This document shows positions 43,411-52,119 of a stretch of DNA of 64,000 nucleotides, in pieces. Where the stretch lies: assembly GCA_964410215.1 (NCBI GenBank), contig CAYPHA010000006.1, positions 39,909 to 103,908 of the forward strand, read 5' to 3'. Positions within the stretch are counted from its first letter, which is position 1. Each line of letters opens with the position of its first letter. The notes below the pieces were generated by a model. That model saw only the letters and a list, made by a program, of their open reading frames with translations. It was not told where the DNA came from and made no database searches. This stretch comes from CAYPHA01 sp964410215 (GTDB taxonomy: Bacteria > Calditrichota > Calditrichia > Calditrichales > CAYPHA01). A program made the position numbers and the translations under genes.

Positions 43411-46212
43411 ATGAAAATCATACAACGATATACTGTCATTTTTCTTTCTTTCTTGCTGTTGTTCGTTCTTTCAGGAGTTTATGCGGGAACGACCGGCAAA
43501 ATTATGGGGGTTGTGACCGACAAAGAATCCGGAGAACCGTTAGTAGGTGTGAATGTGTTTGTAGAGGGCACAGATTTAGGCGCCGCGACCGATGATGACG
43601 GTTTATATATTATCCTGCAGGTACCACCCGGGACCTATAATATTGTGGCGAATTATATTGGTTATCACCAGATGACGATAAAAGAACTTCGTGTACGAAC
43701 AGATTTAACAAGCCGGGCCAACTTTGAACTACAATCTGACATAATAGAAGCACCAACGATTGAGGTCGTTGCGGAAAAACTTATGGTGCTGCCCGATGTT
43801 ACGTCAACAAGAAGATCATATTCAAGCGAGGAGATGGCAGGCACACCGGGTATAGAAAATGTATCCGACATCATGGGTATGCAGAGTGGCTTTTTTATAG
43901 ATGCGGTACCCGAGGTCATCGCCTTCGAAGAAGGTTACGAAATTGAAGTAAGAGACCCAAGTCTCAGGTCCATAAATGTACGTGGTAGCCGTGGTGGTGA
44001 TGCGATATACCTGGTTGATGGTGTCCCCGCGGTTGATCCAGTTAGTGGAGGATATGATATCCTGAACTTAAATGTTGAAGATATTGAAAACATTGAAATA
44101 ATTACCGGGGCATTCAGCGCTGAGTACGGCCAAACACAAGCAGCTGTAATTAATATCACTACCAAATCAGGTGGTTCAAAATTAAAAGGCAGTGCGAACT
44201 ACCGTACGGATTTTGGTGGTGTTTGGGGTGATTCGTATGGAAAATCGCGTACATCAGTCACATTACAAGGGCCGGAACCTATAACACAGATGTTTTTAAA
44301 AAATATTGGTTTGAAAATTCCCGGCTCAATTAACTTTTATGCAACAGGGACCCTTGATTTAACTGATACACCTTATAATAATAACCGACCCCGTGAAACG
44401 CTTTTTGTTTGGCCATTTACAGATCCTGAAAAGTCATTACTTAATGAGAGTCAAGATAATACGCTCAATTTGAATCTGCGGCTTGACTATAAAATAAACA
44501 ATCAACTGAAGACAATGCTTAGTTATCGTAGCCTCATGAAACGTTGGACACGGTTTGAATGGCTTTGGAAAGATTATCCGGATCATGTCGAAAAGTATAA
44601 CCGCGATACCGAGCAAATGCAGTTTCGTATAAATCATACCCTGTCAGATAATACTTTTTATAATCTGAATTTAAGCTATACTTCGGTGGATTATAACAAA
44701 GCGCTTGCAGGTAGAAATCCTTCGGATTTCTGGATAATCACGGATGATACACTTTATTCAACCGTACAACCTCCGAGAACGGATCCCCTTACCCTGTTTT
44801 ATGATGAAAACAGTTATCATACCGATTGGATTCGGAATATCAATGATGTATATTTGGTAAATTTTGATTTTACCTCACAGGTTCATTCGGCACATTTAGT
44901 AAAAGCTGGTTTTAATTATGAATATAAAGACTTATCCAATATAAGTATTTTTGCAGGTGGTTCAGCGCTCTCAGCATATGGCAGATACCTTTATGAAAAT
45001 GGAGATTTCAGAGAGCCACCGCCGGGGCCATATAAGGAATTTGGTACGGGAAGGACATTAGTAAATGGCAATCCCCAAATGGGAGGCGTGTATCTAACAG
45101 ATAAATTTGAATTAGCGAGTTTGATCATCAATGCCGGGATACGAGGCGACTGGTTTATCCCTTCTGAACCAACGAACAGCAAAGCATGGAAAGAATCCTG
45201 GGAGCAGGCAACAGGCTTAAAAGCCGATTGGCCGGGAATTCAGTATCAGATTGATCCACGATTCGGCATCTCCTTTCCGATCTCCGTAAAGACCGTACTC
45301 TATTTTTCGTATGGTCACTTCAATAAATTACCCCAAATTGATCAATATATAACGGATCCATATTCCGGATCAGGTCAGAATTTTACTGGAAATCCACACC
45401 TTGATTTTATAAAAACAGTGAAGTATGAATTTGGATTCACCAATCAATTTGCTCAAAACTGGGCAATTGATATCAAAAATTTTATTAAAGAAACTTCCGG
45501 AGAAATCGGTACGACACAAATCATGGCCCAGTATGGATTGCCCCTCTACCTTTACGATAACAGAGGGTACTCAAGAGCACGTGGTTTGGAATTTGAACTT
45601 CGAAAACAGCAATCAAACTATTATGGCGGAAGATTAACGTATACGCTGCTATGGGCATCCGGGTATTCGAGTTCCGCATTTGATGATTATAAACGCTCTT
45701 TAACAAATTTACCAAATCCTATACGGGAAAGTCGTCGAAACTGGGATTTACGACATCAAATAATCTTGCGTGCGAATCTTGGAGCCAAAAAAAATCAACA
45801 TCCAAATCTGTTTGGGTTGAAATTACCTGATGACTGGACAATTTCTCTGTTAACACAAATACAATCCGGACAACCCTACACGCCGGGCACGCATAATTTG
45901 ATAGAACAACAAAAATTGAGTAACACGGAAGTAGGTCCCTGGCATTACCGCTCAGATATGAAAATCGAAAAGAATCTTACCTATGAGAGCTTAAAAATGA
46001 AAATAGGAGTCGACATTGATAATATTTTTAACCAATATAATATTTATGTACGCCGTGGATTTAATGTGTGGGCAGGTGAGCCCTATACATATGGTCAGGT
46101 GATCGAAGATTCCAAAGAGTATTGGAATTACAGGCAAATGTATAGACAATTACAACCGGATCGTTTCAGGGAAGGCCGGCATCTTGAATTTGTGTTTCAG
46201 GTTGCCTGGTAA
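43411..46212 (+). CDS. TonB-dependent receptor (SusC/RagA-like)
   Basis: A 933-aa outer-membrane receptor that would import oligosaccharides using TonB energy. After a signal peptide (LSFLLLFVLSGVYA), residues ~28-115 are a carboxypeptidase-regulatory-like domain (GKIMGVVTDKESGEPLVGVN...PGTYNIVANYIGY). A plug domain (~130-250; INVRGSRGGDAIYLVDGVPA, IEIITGAFSAEYGQTQAAV) and a long barrel follow, ending in FVFQVAW. No SusD homologue is recognisable nearby. The three paralogous secreted proteins downstream may take that place. Confidence 0.92.
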   Translation: MKIIQRYTVIFLSFLLLFVLSGVYAGTTGKIMGVVTDKESGEPLVGVNVFVEGTDLGAATDDDGLYIILQVPPGTYNIVANYIGYHQMTIKELRVRTDLTSRANFELQSDIIEAPTIEVVAEKLMVLPDVTSTRRSYSSEEMAGTPGIENVSDIMGMQSGFFIDAVPEVIAFEEGYEIEVRDPSLRSINVRGSRGGDAIYLVDGVPAVDPVSGGYDILNLNVEDIENIEIITGAFSAEYGQTQAAVINITTKSGGSKLKGSANYRTDFGGVWGDSYGKSRTSVTLQGPEPITQMFLKNIGLKIPGSINFYATGTLDLTDTPYNNNRPRETLFVWPFTDPEKSLLNESQDNTLNLNLRLDYKINNQLKTMLSYRSLMKRWTRFEWLWKDYPDHVEKYNRDTEQMQFRINHTLSDNTFYNLNLSYTSVDYNKALAGRNPSDFWIITDDTLYSTVQPPRTDPLTLFYDENSYHTDWIRNINDVYLVNFDFTSQVHSAHLVKAGFNYEYKDLSNISIFAGGSALSAYGRYLYENGDFREPPPGPYKEFGTGRTLVNGNPQMGGVYLTDKFELASLIINAGIRGDWFIPSEPTNSKAWKESWEQATGLKADWPGIQYQIDPRFGISFPISVKTVLYFSYGHFNKLPQIDQYITDPYSGSGQNFTGNPHLDFIKTVKYEFGFTNQFAQNWAIDIKNFIKETSGEIGTTQIMAQYGLPLYLYDNRGYSRARGLEFELRKQQSNYYGGRLTYTLLWASGYSSSAFDDYKRSLTNLPNPIRESRRNWDLRHQIILRANLGAKKNQHPNLFGLKLPDDWTISLLTQIQSGQPYTPGTHNLIEQQKLSNTEVGPWHYRSDMKIEKNLTYESLKMKIGVDIDNIFNQYNIYVRRGFNVWAGEPYTYGQVIEDSKEYWNYRQMYRQLQPDRFREGRHLEFVFQVAW

Positions 46213-46235
46213 TTATTGATAAATAGAGGTATTTG

Positions 46236-48020
46236 ATGAGGAAAATCATTTTAATTTTGTTTTTATCGTTTATTACAACTGAGATACCTCAGGCTCAGAA
46301 TGTAAACCAACCGCAATCGGTTTCCAATGACTGGAAACTTACAAAAGCAGGACTTGTAAGGCAGCTTATTGTCAATCGAGGGCGTTTGTATAAATGGAAT
46401 ACGGATTATCCGGGTCTAATAGATTGTGAATATCCACCGGGCAGTAATGAGGAACATGTCGCACGTTATCTTTTGTGGATGTCCGGTATTTCATCAAACG
46501 GTGATACATTGTCCAATGGACCGGATGATGCCTGGCCGACATCAGCGCGCTGGGATACGATCTGGGTCGTCGATAAGGGGGAACCGGTTGATATACCTTA
46601 TTGGCCGAATTACCAGGCAGCATCCGATCAGGACTTTGTATTTCGATATAATGATTATTTAATAACCGAGTTTGGCAGAGATGAACCGCATGTTCCGCTG
46701 CACATCGATGTAATCGGTACCGTCTATACATGGGCAGCCAGACCATTGAATGAAGTTTTATTATGGACATGGCGTGTCATTCCGGTCAAGACCAATATTA
46801 TCGATTTCTACCTGACCGTGACTAATGAATCGAAGATAGGTCAGGTTCAGCTTGGTGCCGGTGGTGACGATCGGTCATTATATATTCCGGAATTGATGAT
46901 GAGTGCCCATGAAGATGGACCTGGTGGAAGGGACGGAGACGCGATCGGGGCAATGGGATTTCAATTTTTTTTACCAAAGGGATATCCGGAGGAAGAATTT
47001 AAACCCACGTGGTTGGTTAGTAATTATTATTTCGATTTCCTGGCCCTCATCGAGACCGATGGCGAACGTTATAAAAATTTAATCTCATCCGGTCATATAA
47101 TGAGAGATGAACAAACGTATGATGGTTCTTCTGTATTTTTTTCTGCAGGTCCATTTGATATCAATTTAGGTGATACGCTGACGCTTACCATGGCTCAGGT
47201 TCTGGGGCGCGGTCTGGAGGGCGTGATTGCCAATGCAGAGTTGCTCAAGTTTCTGCAGGCCAATGATTTTAGAGCCCCCTCGGCTCCACCAGTACCTCCC
47301 ATAGTGGTTGAAACAGGAAACAAGGAAGTAAAAATAAGCTGGGCTCCCACCGATGAGCTTAATCCGGAAGCGTATTCTGATCCGTATAGGGCAGATGGCG
47401 AGCAAAATCCGTTTGAAGGATACCGGCTATACAAAAGCTCAGAAAGCTCCACCGGACCATGGAGTCTTCTCGCTGAATATGATCTTCCTGAAAACAATCA
47501 TGGACAAAATATCGGTCTGGCCTATGAATACACAGATATCGGCTTGCTAAATAACATTGACTACTATTATGCGGTAACGGCATTTTCAAAACCGGATTCT
47601 GTGCTGAACTGGGAATCGCAGGAATCCAGTATTTTCCAAGGCAGCGTGAAGGTGATTGTTGGTCCAAAACCACCTGAGAGTGTTGGAGAGGTAGCCGTTA
47701 TACCAAATCCTTATCGAGGGGATATAAGTTATGATTCATATAATCCGCCGTGGGAAAGACCATCGGCAGGACGGGAATGGCTTGAGCAGGACCGCAGACT
47801 CCAATTTATTAATCTTCCTGATCATTGTGAAATAAAGATTTTCACGCTTGCCGGAGATTTCGTCGATCGCATAGAGCATAATGATCCTAAACGTGGTTTT
47901 CATGACTGGAATTTAACATCAACGGCCGGCCAGGCTGTTGCCAGCGGACTCTATTTATTTACGGTGGAAGATCTCACCAACGGTAATGTACAGGTCGGCA
48001 AATTTGTTATCATTAAATAA
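46236..48020 (+). CDS. Secreted NDWKL-family paralogue 1
   Basis: A 594-aa secreted protein of a family with three full copies in this locus. Signal peptide ending PQAQ, then the family hallmark SNDWKLTKAGLVRQLIVNRG and DYPGLIDCEYPPGSNEEH. A long beta-rich middle contains EDGPGGRDGDAIGAMGFQF. An FN3-like domain begins at APSAPPVPP and contains NPFEGYRLYKS. The C-terminal domain (VIPNPYRGDISYD, LQFINLPDHCEIKIFTLAGD, ASGLYLFTVEDL, VGKFVIIK) resembles a type IX sorting signal. ATG 46236 is favoured over the adjacent TTG because TAGAGGT lies upstream. Function unknown; binding or presenting glycan is inferred. Confidence 0.75.
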   Translation: MRKIILILFLSFITTEIPQAQNVNQPQSVSNDWKLTKAGLVRQLIVNRGRLYKWNTDYPGLIDCEYPPGSNEEHVARYLLWMSGISSNGDTLSNGPDDAWPTSARWDTIWVVDKGEPVDIPYWPNYQAASDQDFVFRYNDYLITEFGRDEPHVPLHIDVIGTVYTWAARPLNEVLLWTWRVIPVKTNIIDFYLTVTNESKIGQVQLGAGGDDRSLYIPELMMSAHEDGPGGRDGDAIGAMGFQFFLPKGYPEEEFKPTWLVSNYYFDFLALIETDGERYKNLISSGHIMRDEQTYDGSSVFFSAGPFDINLGDTLTLTMAQVLGRGLEGVIANAELLKFLQANDFRAPSAPPVPPIVVETGNKEVKISWAPTDELNPEAYSDPYRADGEQNPFEGYRLYKSSESSTGPWSLLAEYDLPENNHGQNIGLAYEYTDIGLLNNIDYYYAVTAFSKPDSVLNWESQESSIFQGSVKVIVGPKPPESVGEVAVIPNPYRGDISYDSYNPPWERPSAGREWLEQDRRLQFINLPDHCEIKIFTLAGDFVDRIEHNDPKRGFHDWNLTSTAGQAVASGLYLFTVEDLTNGNVQVGKFVIIK

Positions 48021-48041
48021 TTTTTATAGAAAGATAAGCAA

Positions 48042-48962
48042 ATGATAAAAAGAATATTAACACTGGTTATTTTAATCCCTTTCTTTGGATATGCACAGTA
48101 TGAACGTCCGGGAAGTGCAACCGGCCAGTTTCTTAAAATCGGTGTTAGTGCAAGGGCTGCCGGGATGGGCGGCGCCTATATCGCCATTGCGGAAGGCGCT
48201 GAAGGAACGTATTATAATCCGGCTGTACTACCTTATGTAAAGGGTATATCCGTTTCGCTCATGCATAATCAGTGGTTTGCAGGTGTAAAACATAATTTTG
48301 CCGCCCTGGCATATAATGTTCCAAATATTGGTGCCTTTGGTTTATCGGTTACGGCGTTGTATACCGATCCGATGAAAGTACGAACGCCTCTGCAGCCGGA
48401 AGGTACGGGAGAAACGTTTTATACCGCTGATTACCGTTTTGGATTATCCTATGCACGATCGTTAACCAATAGTGTTACTTTTGGGGGAACAATAAGTTAT
48501 TTAAATATGAAATTATACGAAGGATTTGTCGAAAATGCCGTGTCTGCCGATATCGCTGTTTTGTATAATACCGGATTTCGGGATTTTCGCTTTGGATTAA
48601 AAATTGCTAATTTTGGTTCCAGTGTCACTTTTGTTAATGAAGAATATCCTTTGCCATTAAACTTTACATTTGGCCTGGGTATGAATGGACTGGAAATGGA
48701 GTCACAAAAAGTGATTGTCAGCCTTGCAGCCATGAAGCCAAATGATGGACAAACCCTGTTAATGGGTGGAATGGAATGGACGTATTTGAATATTCTATCC
48801 CTTCGGACAGGGTATAAATTTAATGATGATACAGCAACGTATTCCTTTGGAGCCGGGTTTAATCTGAACATAAAGGATTACATTTCAATGTTTGATTATT
48901 CCTATAGTACATATGGGCTGCTGGGAGAATCACACAGATTTGGAATAAATATAAATTTATAG
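48042..48962 (+). CDS. PorV/PorQ-family outer-membrane protein
   Basis: A 306-aa barrel protein. After the signal peptide it begins with GSATGQFLKIGVSARAAGMG and AYIAIAEGAEGTYYNPAVL, the signature of the PorV/PorQ (UPF0164) family, and ends with FDYSYSTYGLLGESHRFGIN. PorV shuttles cargo with sorting domains in the type IX pathway, fitting the sorting-domain proteins on both sides. Its place inside the locus suggests a dedicated partner rather than the general PorV. Confidence 0.88.
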   Translation: MIKRILTLVILIPFFGYAQYERPGSATGQFLKIGVSARAAGMGGAYIAIAEGAEGTYYNPAVLPYVKGISVSLMHNQWFAGVKHNFAALAYNVPNIGAFGLSVTALYTDPMKVRTPLQPEGTGETFYTADYRFGLSYARSLTNSVTFGGTISYLNMKLYEGFVENAVSADIAVLYNTGFRDFRFGLKIANFGSSVTFVNEEYPLPLNFTFGLGMNGLEMESQKVIVSLAAMKPNDGQTLLMGGMEWTYLNILSLRTGYKFNDDTATYSFGAGFNLNIKDYISMFDYSYSTYGLLGESHRFGININL

Positions 48963-48982
48963 TTTCCTAACATTAACCAGGC

Positions 48983-49912
48983 ATGGAAAAAATGACTATG
49001 TATAAAAACCTGTTCACTCCAATTATTATACTGTTTTTTATTCTAACTTTGGGTTGTGAAGTAAGCGATCCGGATACAGAACAACCTGAAATTACGATTT
49101 CCTATCCACCAAACAATTCTGTTATTGGAGATACGATTACCATCCGAATCTCAGCTGCTGATAATGAAGGCGTTAGTCGCGTGGCCTTCTTCTTTAACTC
49201 ACACTGGGATACAACGGGAGATGATTATTCTCAACCATTTTCTTATCACTGGGACCTGGTTGAGGACTCTATCCAGTTGGGCAGGCATTTCACAATATAT
49301 GCTAAAGCATTTGACGATGCTCAAAACGAAATGATTTCTAATTTTATACATATTACTTATAAATGGGTACAGGTTCTTAATGACAGGAATGAGGATTTTG
49401 ATGCAGATATTCACAAAGTTTATGTCCGTAATACAGCAGACAAGCTTCAATTCCGAATCGAAACCTATGAAAACTGGAATAACATTCAGGATAGCACCGG
49501 CCTTAACTGCGCTATCTTTCTGGATACAGATCAGGATAATATTACAGGTCTTTCACCAGATACATTAGATAATATTGAAGGACGTCGCTTGCTGGATCAT
49601 AATCTCTCTTCATACTCAGTGAACGATATTGGACCTGAATATGCCATTGCAATGGGTGTTGATGGAAATGGCTTATATTCCTGGCAGGACTCCACCTGGG
49701 TATGGCAAAATGATATTGAATTTTTAAATTTTAAGAATGATACGAACATTGTTGAACTGGAAATCAATCGGTCAGACCTGAACAATCCCACGAATATGGA
49801 TGTGGTGGTGTCAAGCCTCACCTTCGGTAGTCGTAACAACGTTTTCTGGGACTGGGCCCCTGATTCGCTCCATAGTACATACCATATTGATGGAAATTAT
49901 ATTGGTAACTAG
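48983..49912 (+). CDS. Lipoprotein with Ig-like and unknown beta domains
   Basis: A 309-aa lipoprotein (lipobox LTLGC, Cys25). Residues ~32-125 are an Ig-like domain of the kind found in secreted enzymes (PEITISYPPNNSVIGDTITI, ISAADNEGVSRVAFFF). The remainder (DIHKVYVRNTADKLQFRIET, CAIFLDTDQDNITG, YAIAMGVDGNGLYSW) resembles a CBM9-like or DOMON-like sandwich with an acidic loop. It probably sits on the cell surface beside the receptor. Family assignment of the second half is tentative. Confidence 0.65.
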   Translation: MEKMTMYKNLFTPIIILFFILTLGCEVSDPDTEQPEITISYPPNNSVIGDTITIRISAADNEGVSRVAFFFNSHWDTTGDDYSQPFSYHWDLVEDSIQLGRHFTIYAKAFDDAQNEMISNFIHITYKWVQVLNDRNEDFDADIHKVYVRNTADKLQFRIETYENWNNIQDSTGLNCAIFLDTDQDNITGLSPDTLDNIEGRRLLDHNLSSYSVNDIGPEYAIAMGVDGNGLYSWQDSTWVWQNDIEFLNFKNDTNIVELEINRSDLNNPTNMDVVVSSLTFGSRNNVFWDWAPDSLHSTYHIDGNYIGN

Positions 49913-50008
49913 CTAGTACAAAGAAAAAAGAAAAAATACAAAACCTGTCCTGAGCGCAAGCGAAGGATCTGATAAAATCAGTCCAACCAAAATTTAATCC
50001 ACTTACCA
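49913..50008. repeat. Spacer with GTCCTGAGCGCAAGCGAAGG-type repeat unit
   Basis: The short spacer contains GTCCTGAGCGCAAGCGAAGG followed by ATCT (49947-49970), an imperfect hairpin of a type I remember as a dispersed intergenic repeat in many draft genomes. An A-rich TACAAAAC stretch precedes it. No promoter is obvious. Confidence 0.45.
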
Positions 50009-51793
50009 ATGCATAAAAGAGTTATTTCAATATTTCTGGTTTTGTTTTTCCTGTTTTTGGAATTCGCTTTTTTACAGGCTCAACCGGGGCAACAAAATGT
50101 AGCCAATGACTGGAAGTTGACTAAAGAGGGAAAAATTCAGCAATTACTTGTTAACCGGCTCAGATTTTACAGCTGGAATACTGACTTTCGCGGCCTAATT
50201 GATTGTGAATATCCGCCGGGAAGCGGAGAGGAACATATCAATCAGACCGTATCCAATTTGTCAGGCATAAATCCTGATGGCGAAATGATTGTTAACTTTC
50301 AGGATGAAATGTGGCCCACCGCCGCAGAATGGGATACCATATGGGTAGTGGACAGGTATGAAACGGTTGATATACCCTATTGGCCGGGATACACTGCGGT
50401 TTCCGATCAGGATTTTGTATACCATTATGTTGATTACGAACTCATCGATCTGCCTCAGGAAGAGCCGCACATACCGTTGCATTTAGAAGTTATTGAAACC
50501 GTATATACCTGGGCCAGCCCACCTCTGGATGAAGTTATCGTGTATACATTCCGCGTTATTCCCAAAAAGTATGACATCCGTGGATTATATTATAACATAA
50601 ACAATACATCCGATATCGGGCCTCTAAATTTCAATCGCAGAATAGATGACCGGGTTATTTTTTTTGAAGACCTGTTTTTAGAAGTTTTTGAAGATGGACC
50701 GGAAGGTGCAGATGGTGATGCCATTGGTGCACTTGGATTTCAGTTCTTCCCGCCAAAAGGAGTATCCATGGATGAATTAAAACCCACTTTCTTCTGGTCA
50801 CCGAGTTATGGCGGGTGGGTTCGGGAAACTGAAGCGGAAACCTACCGATCGACAATTGCTTCAGGTCAGATTATGCAAAGTCAACAGAGCTATACCGGTT
50901 GTGCGGCTATGCTATCCATAGGGCCTTTTGATGTTAGTTTAGGTGATACACTTATGTTCAGGTTAGCCCAGATTCTGGGCGAGGGAGTTGAGGGTGTTTT
51001 AGATCATGCCGAAGAATTGGAAAAATTTGTAGATCTGGATTTTAAGGTGCCATCCGCACCTCCTGTACCCCCGCTTCGGGTAGAAACAAAAAGCAAAGAG
51101 ATAACGCTTGTATGGGGACCGACAGCAGAAGTAAATCCCGAGAATTATGAAGATCCAAACCGCTTAGACGGTATTGAACAACCATTCGAAGGTTATAGGG
51201 TATATAAAAGCACACAGAGTATATATGGCCCCTGGAAGTTATTGGCAGAATATGATATTCCCGATAATGACTATGGTTACAATTTCGGATTGGTCAATGA
51301 ATATACGGATGTTGGTTTATTAAATAATGTTGAATATTATTATTCTGTTACCGCTTTTTCAAAGCCCGACCGTCTGCTCCCATGGCCTTCCCAGGAAACG
51401 AGTATTCATGGAAATGCAGTAATAGCGCTTCCGGGAGCGGCAACACCGGAAACAGTTGGCCGAATTGCTGCTGTACCCAATCCCTATCGGGGCGATATCA
51501 GTTATGATTCTTATGATCCTCCCTGGGAACCGACTCCAACAGACCGGGATTGGGTAGAGCAGGATCGCCGCATTCAGTTTATTAACCTTCCTGAACATTG
51601 TGAGATTATCATTTACACCCTGACAGGAGACTTTATAGCTCAAATCGAACATAGAGATCCCGTCCGAGGATATGTGAACTGGAATCTAACCTCTGATCAG
51701 GATCAGGCAATCGCCAGTGGTTTATACTTCTTTACCGCCAGAGATCTAAAAAACGGGGATGTTCAGGTTGGTAAATTCGTGGTTATCAAATAA
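50009..51793 (+). CDS. Secreted NDWKL-family paralogue 2
   Basis: A 594-aa paralogue of the protein at 46236. It has a signal peptide (ILFLFLEFAFLQAQ-like), then ANDWKLTKEGKIQQLLVNRL, FRGLIDCEYPPGSGEEH, EDGPEGADGDAIGALGFQF, the FN3-like PFEGYRVYKSTQSIYGPWKL and the C-terminal domain (VPNPYRGDISYDSYDPPWE, RIQFINLPEHCEIIIYTLTG, ASGLYFFTARDL, QVGKFVVIK). No obvious ribosome binding site precedes ATG 50009. It resembles copy 3 at the C-terminus (KVPSAPP, PGAATPETVG), so copies 2 and 3 may be the more recent pair. Confidence 0.75.
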   Translation: MHKRVISIFLVLFFLFLEFAFLQAQPGQQNVANDWKLTKEGKIQQLLVNRLRFYSWNTDFRGLIDCEYPPGSGEEHINQTVSNLSGINPDGEMIVNFQDEMWPTAAEWDTIWVVDRYETVDIPYWPGYTAVSDQDFVYHYVDYELIDLPQEEPHIPLHLEVIETVYTWASPPLDEVIVYTFRVIPKKYDIRGLYYNINNTSDIGPLNFNRRIDDRVIFFEDLFLEVFEDGPEGADGDAIGALGFQFFPPKGVSMDELKPTFFWSPSYGGWVRETEAETYRSTIASGQIMQSQQSYTGCAAMLSIGPFDVSLGDTLMFRLAQILGEGVEGVLDHAEELEKFVDLDFKVPSAPPVPPLRVETKSKEITLVWGPTAEVNPENYEDPNRLDGIEQPFEGYRVYKSTQSIYGPWKLLAEYDIPDNDYGYNFGLVNEYTDVGLLNNVEYYYSVTAFSKPDRLLPWPSQETSIHGNAVIALPGAATPETVGRIAAVPNPYRGDISYDSYDPPWEPTPTDRDWVEQDRRIQFINLPEHCEIIIYTLTGDFIAQIEHRDPVRGYVNWNLTSDQDQAIASGLYFFTARDLKNGDVQVGKFVVIK

Positions 51794-52118
51794 AACTTCA
51801 AAAATTCATAAATTTATATACTTCATTATATTAATCGCATTCTTAATTAACTCTGAGAATTTTATTTTAGCCCAGCCTGTCCAAAGGAATGTCTCGAACG
51901 ACTGGAAAATCACTTCCTGCGGTTTGGTTAGAAAGCTTTTGATAAACCGCCTTGGATTATACAGTAATCATTCCTACGATCTACCCTCGGAACCAGGCCC
52001 ACCTGAACGCAGCTGGCTAAAACAGGACCAGCGCATTCAATTTATCAGTTTACCCACCCAATGTGTACTCACAATTTTCACTCTCTTTGGAGATTGCAGC
52101 ACAAGAATTGGACATTAA
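51759..52118 (+). pseudogene. Internally deleted fourth copy of the NDWKL family
   Basis: The frame joins the beginning of a family member (signal-like KFIYFIILIAFLINSENFILAQ, then NVSNDWKITSCGLVRKLLIN) directly to its end (GPPERSWLKQDQRIQFISLP, CVLTIFTLFGD), losing roughly 450 central residues, and stops at RIGH before the last ~45 residues. The only ATG (51759) lies inside the previous gene, so the original start may be lost. It stops 1 base before the ATG of copy 3, so it might still be translated as a 119-residue mini-protein. Confidence 0.7.
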
Positions 52119-52119
52119 A

